Shown: piece by piece, positions 59,401 to 64,000 of the stretch | Layout of the letters: the number at the start of each line of letters is the position of its first letter | How positions within the stretch are numbered: the first letter of the stretch is position 1 | From: Emydura subglobosa | Lineage: Eukaryota; Chordata; Testudines; Chelidae | DNA length: 64,000 bases | Reading direction: 5' to 3' | Assembly: GCA_007922225.1 (NCBI GenBank) | Contig: ML680097.1 | Coordinates: 186,001-250,000 of the forward strand | Program-made: the position numbers and the translations under genes | The notes under the pieces: generated by a model | The model's input: only the letters and a program-made list of their open reading frames with translations | Databases searched by the model: none | Told to the model about the DNA's origin: nothing

Positions 59401-59452
59401 GAATGTGCTCTGAGAGCCTCGGATGGCAGCATGGGTGTCAAAGCTATTCCAG
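32310..59452 (-). CDS. MAP2K7: MAP2K7 (MKK7), dual-specificity MAP kinase kinase (gene span, exons 2-12)
   Basis: Cytoplasmic/nuclear kinase that phosphorylates the Thr-Pro-Tyr loop of JNKs downstream of MAP3Ks. Eleven coding exons chain in phase. Visible are the docking motif RHMLGLP, glycine loop [11 protein letters not shown], lysine in HIIAVK, catalytic [11 protein letters not shown], activation-loop SKAKT (both phospho-acceptors kept), ADVWSLG and the DVD docking region ending LPFFTR. Identity to the human protein is very high in the kinase domain. Exon 1 (N-terminal D1 docking site and start) lies beyond 64000. The downstream neighbour on the same strand is TGFBR3L, as in human. Confidence 0.97.
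32588..32775. repeat. Degenerate minisatellite in the last MAP2K7 intron
   Basis: About five units of 35-40 bp built from an ACACACA run, then CCCYWTRGGG, then GAGTCA. Adjacent to exon 12. Confidence 0.5.
32860..33185 (-). repeat. Tandem MIR/CORE-like SINE heads
   Basis: Four successive copies of 'cagagctgg..atagaacccaggagtcctgac', each followed by 'ctctaaccact'. In intron 11 of MAP2K7. Confidence 0.7.
33498..33543 (-). CDS. MAP2K7: MAP2K7 exon 11: micro-exon of the C lobe
   Basis: 46 nt. Completes a cysteine with exon 10 and encodes [15 protein letters not shown]. Acceptor CTCTTTTTAG, donor GTGAGT. Confidence 0.95.
33945..34185 (-). repeat. MIR/CORE-like SINE
   Basis: Contains 'ttgaacctgggtctctagga' and a 3' part with 'cctcacaatcctccagtagg'. 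Intronic. Confidence 0.6.
34699..37485 (-). pseudogene. CR1 ORF2 (endonuclease and reverse transcriptase), three lesions
   Basis: AP endonuclease part ([22 protein letters not shown]) at the 5' end. RT core includes [26 protein letters not shown] and FADDTKLGG. The C-terminal CR1 motif is [14 protein letters not shown]. Breaks: a frameshift near 36857, a frameshift near 36340, and a TGA at 35683-35685 where family members have a Trp. The RT catalytic FADD is intact. Confidence 0.9.
37593..37945 (-). pseudogene. CR1 ORF1 C-terminal fragment (SGNH esterase domain)
   Basis: Contains [11 protein letters not shown] (SGNH block III, G-x-N-D) and DGIHLTKTG (block V, D-x-x-H), then [16 protein letters not shown] and a stop. 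The N-terminal part with the nucleophile block is missing because of 5' truncation. Confidence 0.75.
39249..39391 (-). CDS. MAP2K7: MAP2K7 exon 10: C lobe
   Basis: 143 nt, phase 0 to 2. [20 protein letters not shown] through [17 protein letters not shown]. The human LPGHMGFSGDF stretch is changed to [11 protein letters not shown]; otherwise conserved. Donor GTGAGT. Confidence 0.97.
39595..40020 (-). mobile_element. CR1 3' end, older subfamily
   Basis: Characteristic words 'cctgacctcctgcataacac' and 'aagttgttccaatggttaat'. Lies in the intron between MAP2K7 exons 10 and 9. Confidence 0.75.
40380..40645 (-). repeat. MIR/CORE-like SINE, near full length
   Basis: Shows the whole order in reverse: 'gtgccaggcactacacagac', 'ggaaactgaggcacagaggg', 'ttgaatccaggactcttgag' and the tRNA-like end 'ttttagccacaagaccag'. 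Confidence 0.75.
40860..41160. repeat. A/T-rich dispersed repeat
   Basis: Built from reiterated AAAATTTT/TTTCAAA words. Resembles the block at 48490-48900 in composition and short words such as 'ttgaaacaaaa'. Probably a transposon-derived family, not identified. Confidence 0.4.
41425..41505 (-). CDS. MAP2K7: MAP2K7 exon 9: P+1 loop and F helix
   Basis: 27 codons, phase 0. [20 protein letters not shown] then WSLGISL. Completes the APE-equivalent motif with exon 8. Confidence 0.97.
42202..42381 (-). CDS. MAP2K7: MAP2K7 exon 8: catalytic and activation loops
   Basis: 60 codons, phase 0. Holds [18 protein letters not shown] and the S-K-A-K-T activation motif phosphorylated by MAP3Ks, then AAYMA. 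Confidence 0.98.
42938..43045 (-). CDS. MAP2K7: MAP2K7 exon 7: hinge region
   Basis: 36 codons, phase 0. [20 protein letters not shown] then [16 protein letters not shown]. Hinge residues MELMG are present. Confidence 0.97.
43317..43436 (-). CDS. MAP2K7: MAP2K7 exon 6: C helix
   Basis: 40 codons, phase 0. [20 protein letters not shown] then [20 protein letters not shown]; matches human completely as I recall it. Donor GTAAGA. Confidence 0.97.
43560..43930 (-). repeat. MIR/CORE-like SINE plus extra heads
   Basis: One near-complete copy ('ggggaaactgaggcacagac') followed by two further heads ('aacccaggagtcctgac'). In a MAP2K7 intron. Confidence 0.7.
44015..44128 (-). CDS. MAP2K7: MAP2K7 exon 5: glycine loop and catalytic lysine
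   Basis: 38 codons, phase 0. Contains [18 protein letters not shown] and ends HIIAVK with the ATP-anchoring lysine. Confidence 0.97.
44540..44790 (-). repeat. Modular 70-85 bp repeat, three units
   Basis: GAAATGCAGCCA recurs at 44571, 44642 and 44726, each followed by 'ctctg' and 'gcagctgtttaa'. Opposite orientation to the copy at 21240-21470. In a short intron of MAP2K7. Confidence 0.7.
44909..44975 (-). CDS. MAP2K7: MAP2K7 exon 4
   Basis: 67 nt. Encodes [20 protein letters not shown] and GQ, identical in pattern to human. Acceptor CTCTCTCTAG, donor GTGAGT. Confidence 0.96.
45443..45587 (-). CDS. MAP2K7: MAP2K7 exon 3: docking-site exon
   Basis: 145 nt, phase 1 to 2. Encodes [20 protein letters not shown] and the D3-type motif RPRHMLGLP. 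Ser-rich and His/Pro-rich, less conserved than the kinase exons. Donor GTAAGC. Confidence 0.93.
46322..46660 (-). repeat. MIR/CORE-like SINE, full length
   Basis: From 'attattatttcttgatatta' through 'ccattgcaccaggcactgca' and 'gaggggaaactgaggtatag' to 'gaacaggacccaggtgtcct'. Confidence 0.75.
47380..47590 (+). repeat. MIR/CORE-like SINE heads, plus sense
   Basis: 'gggaatcaggactcctaggt' with 'ctagtggttggagcagggg', the tRNA-derived head in forward orientation, twice. Confidence 0.65.
48490..48900. repeat. A/T-rich dispersed repeat
   Basis: Reiterated TTTTC/GAAAA words, for example 'gagaattttccaacaaaaca'. Related in style to 40860-41160. Confidence 0.4.
49762..50290. mobile_element. Putative non-autonomous DNA element with G-rich minisatellite core
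   Basis: Starts 'agggatgtaaaca' and ends 'ttttttcatccc', giving a short inverted GGGATG end. The core 49845-50105 is a degenerate tandem array of GGAGCCCAGYGGGGG-type units of 35-50 bp. Confidence 0.4.
51912..52190. mobile_element. Non-autonomous DNA transposon fragment
   Basis: 'ggccttgtctgtacttaaca' end and 'catagctat' palindromic middle, with an inner 'gtccacactaggg' on the right. Same style as the element at 54443-54735. Confidence 0.4.
54443..54735. mobile_element. Non-autonomous DNA transposon
   Basis: Left end 'gggctggtctacactggg'; right end 'aagtgtcgacatacg' is its approximate inverted copy (shared TCNACACT). The inside is Cys-free non-coding with 'tagctatgctgac'. Confidence 0.45.
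54960..55155 (-). repeat. MIR/CORE-like SINE
   Basis: 'gggaaaactgaggcataggt' and 'agaacccaggagtcctggct' in the usual reverse order. Confidence 0.65.
57740..57960 (-). repeat. Modular repeat, two units
   Basis: 'tgactctggg' then 'taacagctgcttaacagtgc' occurs twice (near 57791 and 57898), with 'gggattg' at each start. Same family as 44540-44790 by its order of words. Confidence 0.55.
58125..58380 (-). repeat. Unclassified dispersed repeat, copy 3 of 4
   Basis: Reverse-oriented copy: 'gttcaaatatcatgagtttg' at the left and 'gagctgggcctttaagaaa' at the right. Confidence 0.5.
58715..58930 (+). repeat. MIR/CORE-like SINE, plus sense
   Basis: tRNA-like head 'ttggttaaggcactggactg' with 'ctcaggagagacaggttcc', and tail 'cctggcacaatgggacccag'. 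Not a functional tRNA: no cloverleaf stems. Confidence 0.65.
59393..59452 (-). CDS. MAP2K7: MAP2K7 exon 2: in-frame cassette exon
   Basis: 60 nt, phase 1 to 1, so inclusion or skipping keeps the frame. Encodes [19 protein letters not shown], resembling and ending like the human 16-residue alternative segment (IIVITLSPAPAPSQRA). Acceptor is a CCCT-repeat tract plus CCACAG; donor GTAAGT. It would split the D2 JNK-docking site when included. Confidence 0.65.
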
Positions 59453-60028
59453 CTGTGGAGGGAGGGAGGGAGGGAAAGCATGTGGGAGGCCTTACCTAAT
59501 GCTGTTCCTAGCTGGAAAAGTCCATGTATGCTAGATCAACAGTGGTGGTAACAGGTGGATATGGGAAAGATGGGGGAGGGGAGGAGGAGACAGACAGGAG
59601 GGAAGTCAGACAGGTGGCATTTCTATGCAGTTGAAGGAAGCGTTAAGTAAATGATGCAGGAAATCCAAGCTGCGATGATAAAAAGATTGGTACCTGCTCG
59701 TTGGGACGGAGCGGGAGCAGGGCTTAGAGTGATCACAATAACTGGATTGGGAAAAGGAAGAAAAAAACAACACGATAAATCACAACAGAAACAATTGAGT
59801 CATCAAAAGAAATCAAATCATATTCCGGGCGGGGGTGAACTGATTCCAGGGTGAGGGATGGAGAATGGTGAGAAACCAACAGAGGTCGACAGACAAGGTG
59901 AAAAATGGGATGCACCATACAGTGAAGTACCTCAGAGCTCTGGGCAGCCATTCCCCAACGCTCTCAAATGTGCAGGCAGCAGCTGTGCCCTTCCCATCTC
60001 CCTCCACTGCAGCAAACTCTCTGTAGAC

Positions 60029-60392
60029 CAGGGGTGGGCAAACCTTTTGGCTTGAGGGCCACATAGAAATTGTATGGTGGGCCACTAATGCTCGGGTGCG
60101 GCTCCAGTCAGGGCACCGCTGGGCCCATGTGGTGGGAGAAGGGTGGGGGGAAGGGAGGGATCGGGGGGGGGGGGGAGCAGCCACCGTGCTCCGGCCAGGG
60201 TGCCGCTGGGCCCACGTGGTGGGAGAGGGGCAGAGGGGAAGGTGCAGGGCTGGGAGGGGGAGCAGCTGCCACCGCGCCGCACAGCTTGTTCCGCAACCTT
60301 TCCATGGACCATCTGAGTGGAGCTCGCAGACCAGTAGCTGAGCTGGAGGGCCTGACGAAAAGGTCAGACAGGCCATAGTTTGCCCACCCCTG
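60029..60392. mobile_element. hAT-type MITE with perfect target duplication
   Basis: 364 bp with terminal inverted repeats CAGGGGTGGGCAAAC and GTTTGCCCACCCCTG, flanked by the identical 8-bp duplication CTGTAGAC at 60021-60028 and 60393-60400. The inside contains a duplicated segment of about 85 bp (starts near 60101 and 60189). No transposase. Lies in MAP2K7 intron 1. Confidence 0.92.
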
Positions 60393-60554
60393 CTGTAGAC
60401 CATTCATCCATGCTGGTGCCCCAGCCTCGCTGGTCCCTACCTGGGCCATGTCCCTGTTACCTCCCTCCCATTCAGTTGGGCATGCTCTGCCCATCACAGG
60501 GCTTGGCTTGCTTACAATTTGGAGAGGCTCATGATCCCACCTTCTTCCCAACAG

Positions 60555-61610
60555 AATTTGCAGGATTATTCTAAGGCCAGAAAGGACCATTGTGATCAGC
60601 CGGGCTGATCCCCTGCACCACAGAAGCCACATTTCACCCACTCAATCCCACATCGAGTACAATAACTTGTGGTTGAGCCAGGGCAGATCTTTTAGAAAGA
60701 GGATGAATCTTCAAATTAGAGACTTCAAGCAACAGAGAACCCATAACAGCTTCTGGTAAATTGTTCCGATGGCTAATACCTCCGCACCTTATCCCTAGTC
60801 TGAATTTATCTTTCAATCACCAGATCAAGCGATGCCTTTGAAAGATTAAAGAACCCTTTACCATCAGAAATCACCTCCCCACATAGGTACTTACAGACCA
60901 TGACCAAGCCAGCTCCTAACCTTTCTGACGATCTACAAGAGATTGAGCTCCTCAAGTCTCTGCCAGACCTTACATCCCTTTTCTGAACCCTTTCCAATTT
61001 TCAACATCCTTTTTGAAGTGTGGACACCAGAACGGGATGCAATATCTGGTAATGCTCTCACTAATGCTGCATACAGAGGTAACACCATCTCTCCCTGCTC
61101 CTACTTACAAAGCTAAGGATCGCAATTGCCGTGCCTGAGGGCTGCACTCTGACAGCTCCTGTTCAACCGATCATTTCCCATGACAGGGAACCCTTTTCAG
61201 AGACACTGCGTTCCTGGATGCAGTGACCCCGTCCCGTAATGATGACCTACATTCTTTGTCTCTAGATGTATGATCTTCCACTGGGCTGTACTAAAAACAC
61301 ACGTTGTTCAAATGAGCCTAGCTTACCAAGCAATCCTGATTGCTCTGTATAACTGACCTGTCCTTATCACTACTCACCCTTCTACCAATCTCTGCGTCAA
61401 CTGGAAGTTTTACCGACACATATTTTATATTTTCTTCTAGATGACTGATAAATATATTGACTAGCACTGGGCCAAGAAGAGACCCCTGTGGGTCCCCACC
61501 GGAAACACTCCCATTTGATGACCACTCTTCCTTAACAATTACTTTTGGAGATCTAGCAATTAGCCAGTTACCCAATCCATTTAATGTGGGCTGCATTGAT
61601 TTCACACAGT
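60555..61610 (-). mobile_element. CR1 fragment with RT remnant
   Basis: 3' end words 'aaggccagaaaggaccattg' and an RT-derived reading frame with GSLLGPVLVNIFISHLEENI. Heavily decayed. Confidence 0.75.
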
Positions 61611-61649
61611 GCTAGTTTTTTAATTACACAAAGCACAGCAGAGGTCTCA

Positions 61650-61900
61650 TGGATTCCAAGGCCAGAAGGAACTACTACAATCATCTAGTGTGACCTCCAG
61701 CAATAGCATAAACCATAGCACTTTCCCAAAGCAATTCCTAGAACAGGTCTTTTAGAAAACCATCCAATCCTGATTTTATTAAAATGGTCAGTGATGGAGA
61801 ATCCCCCACAGCCTTGGTAAATTGTTCCAAGGCTTAATTACTCTCATTGTTTAAAATGTGCACCTTATTTCCAATCTGAATTTGTCTAGCTTCAACTTTG
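61650..61900 (-). mobile_element. CR1 3' end fragment
   Basis: 'aaggccagaaggaactacta' to 'ctgaatttgtctagcttcaa'; lies next to the previous CR1 and is a separate insertion because the 3' end is present again. Confidence 0.7.
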
Positions 61901-62994
61901 TTCCTGGATTCTTACAGTGGTATAGTCGCCTGACAGGATTAAGAGACAGTAGCTCATCACTGAATTCACCAGGTCAGGAAACGTTGCTTGAGATTCTCTG
62001 CTACGGGGTAGGCAGACATCTGTCAAATCACTCACTAGAATTATAACCCCAGAAGGCCTACAACGCCTGACTTTTCCACCCATCCCCCAACCTGAAAAGA
62101 AGTGGCCACCCCCACCTCCCATTTCACTTCCAAGCTCAGGAAGTGTCTTTAAGAAGAGAATGAAATGAAGTGCAGAGAACTGTACAGGATCCAAAACTGG
62201 CAGCAGATGCACACATAGGCACGAAGCACAGCTCTGCTCTGAAGAGCGACTTCACTTACTCATCAGGCCTGCCTCTGTATATGAGCTGGAGTCAGACCTG
62301 CTGACTTGAAGTAACTAAAAGAGAATTTCCTTGCTTCTTACTCCTCCCTAGTCCTATACAGAGAGCAGGAGTCTCTTCCTTCTCGTGCACCAACAGGACT
62401 GTTTAAATTCCAATCAGTTATGTCTGGGCATAAACACTAAGGCGACAGAACTCAACAAGGGTCACTTGCATTGTGTACCTGGAGATGATGCCCAAGAAGG
62501 AATGGATCCAGCTCGACTCTCAGAACCCAGGCTTAGTTTGCAGCACTGGAAATTGGGGGACAGACTTGCCTGGGGAACACTGAGACACAATGAACATACA
62601 GCCCCCTTCCCTGGGGCCATTTTGATAATCACTTCTCAATTGTACGCAGAATGGATGTGAATACATTTTCACATAAGCAGGTGAACATCAGCAGCTCTTT
62701 CATGTCTCTGCCAAAACCACAGTTCAGGGGCTTGAAGCTTCTCCTGCTACCAGGGGCAACAGAAGCCTTATGTTTAGTGCAAACACCCCACCTTAGCTTC
62801 TGCTGCTCCCACACACTGAAACTGACGTGATGTTTGTCAGAGTTTCAGCAGAGCAACTATTGCTAGAGTTAGATTACAGTAGCAGCTAGAGCTCTCAATC
62901 AGGTTTAAAGCCCCATTCTGCTGGGTGCTGTACTAAGCAAGTAAAAATAGCCCCTGTCCCCAAAGAGGTTACAGTCCAAGATGCAGCAGACACA

Positions 62995-63260
62995 GCCTTG
63001 TCAATTCTCATGATTTAATTGCTTTGCAATGTTCCTTAAAGCCCAGCTCCTGGAGGCTTGTGCATACAGGAGCATCTCCTCTTTCACCTTTAGAAAAGAA
63101 AATAAGTTCCTGGGGGGGGAATAGGCCTGAAGAACATAACCCCCCCAACAGCTAAAAAAACAGAGGAGAAATAAGAAACCCCGTATTAATTTCCCCACCC
63201 CCCAAATCTCATTTTTTATGCCAAACTCATGACTTGGGGTGGGGCTGGTCTATGATTTTT
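62995..63260 (+). repeat. Unclassified dispersed repeat, copy 4 of 4
   Basis: 'ttctcatgatttaattgctt', 'cttaaagcccagctcctgga' and 'aaactcatgacttgggg' in the shared order. Confidence 0.5.
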
Positions 63261-63429
63261 ATGGTAGGCAGTACCACAAACCACACGCCCAAAAAATGGG
63301 AAGAAAAACAAAAGCTGACACAGGCCAGATGTGGACACAGCTGGATTGTTCTGTGGCGGTTTGATTTCTGTTATATGTAAATAAGAAATATACAAGATCA
63401 AGAACAAAAATCTCTACTGGCCTTCTATC

Positions 63430-64000
63430 TACTGGTTCCAAGGCCGGAAAGCACCACTGTGATCATGTAGCCTGATCTCCTATACAATGCAGGCAAGAGA
63501 ACTTTCCCAAAATAAATCCTTTTGAAGTAGAGCTGATCTTTAAGCATCCGATCTTGATTTTAAAATTGCCAGTGACAGAGAAATAAAAAAGAAAAGAAAT
63601 GAAAGAAAAGAATGCAAACCCAAACAAGGTCAGTCTGACCTAGAGGTCAACCACCCACTAGATGGCAGGATGTCATATACAGGGACATGGCCAAGTTTAG
63701 CTTACGGGAGGACCAAGCCACGGACAGGAATGAGTGATGAAGCTGTACTGCTCTCAGCACCTGCAAAGATGCTCCAGGATTAAAAGAAGAAAAAGTGATG
63801 GAGAATCCACCACAGCCCTCAGTAACTTGTTCCAATGGTTAATTACCCTCACTGTCAAAGAATCAGCAGCTTATGAGTGTTATACCTTTGTCTGCTAGAC
63901 TGAAGATCTCATTATCAAATATTTGTTCCTGATGTAAGTATTTACAGACCGTGATCAAGCCACCCCTTAACCTTCTCTTTGTTAAATAGCTTGAGCTCCT
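63430..64000 (-). mobile_element. CR1 3' end, interrupted, runs off the window
   Basis: Starts at 'ccaaggccggaaagcacca'. CR1 similarity is interrupted by about 210 bp (63583-63795), then resumes with 'tgatggagaatccaccacag' and continues to the right edge. Confidence 0.75.

Overview
This is vertebrate nuclear DNA, most probably from a turtle. Genes are split into short exons with GT-AG introns. The intergenic and intronic DNA is full of CR1 LINE copies with the ATTCTATG-type 3' tail seen in turtles, crocodilians and birds. It also carries many MIR/CORE-like tRNA-derived SINE copies, hAT-type non-autonomous transposons and one solo LTR. There is no prokaryotic content. The species call rests only on repeat style.

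Two protein genes are recognisable, both on the minus strand and in the same order as in human 19p13.2 (MAP2K7 then TGFBR3L). (1) MAP2K7 (MKK7, the JNK-activating MAP kinase kinase) runs from 59452 down to its stop at 32310. All kinase-domain exons, the D3-type docking motif, the C-terminal DVD region and a phase-matched 60-nt cassette exon are present. The first coding exon lies beyond 64000. (2) A betaglycan/endoglin-family receptor, assigned by synteny and homology to TGFBR3L, runs from its ATG at 10446 to the transmembrane exon at 701. Fourteen exons chain in phase. They encode a signal peptide, a complete orphan domain, a ZP domain and a transmembrane helix, about 733 residues before the tail. 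The cytoplasmic tail is not resolved and may extend past the left edge. An assembly gap of exactly 100 N lies just upstream of exon 1.

Layout: 1-700, SINE fragments and a possible poly-A signal; 701-10446, TGFBR3L, with very GC-rich introns, CTCF-like motifs and strand-asymmetric C/G tracts; 10550-10649, gap; 10650-16300, no gene, SINE fragments; 16310-20400, a decayed CR1 split by a 1.5-kb solo LTR; 20400-30900, no gene, repeats and AT-rich DNA; about 30900-32309, probable MAP2K7 3' UTR with a minisatellite; 32310-45587, MAP2K7 exons 3-12, with a nearly full-length CR1 in the intron before exon 11; 45588-59392, a 13.8-kb repeat-filled intron; 59393-59452, the cassette exon; 59453-64000, intron 1, with a textbook hAT MITE and several CR1 3' ends.

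Functionally, MAP2K7 sits in the MAP3K-MKK7-JNK cascade and the receptor is a type III TGF-beta-superfamily co-receptor. They are neighbours by conserved synteny, with no sign of a shared operon-like role. The best candidate for something under-described is the full-length betaglycan-like form of TGFBR3L; I see no novel multi-gene system.
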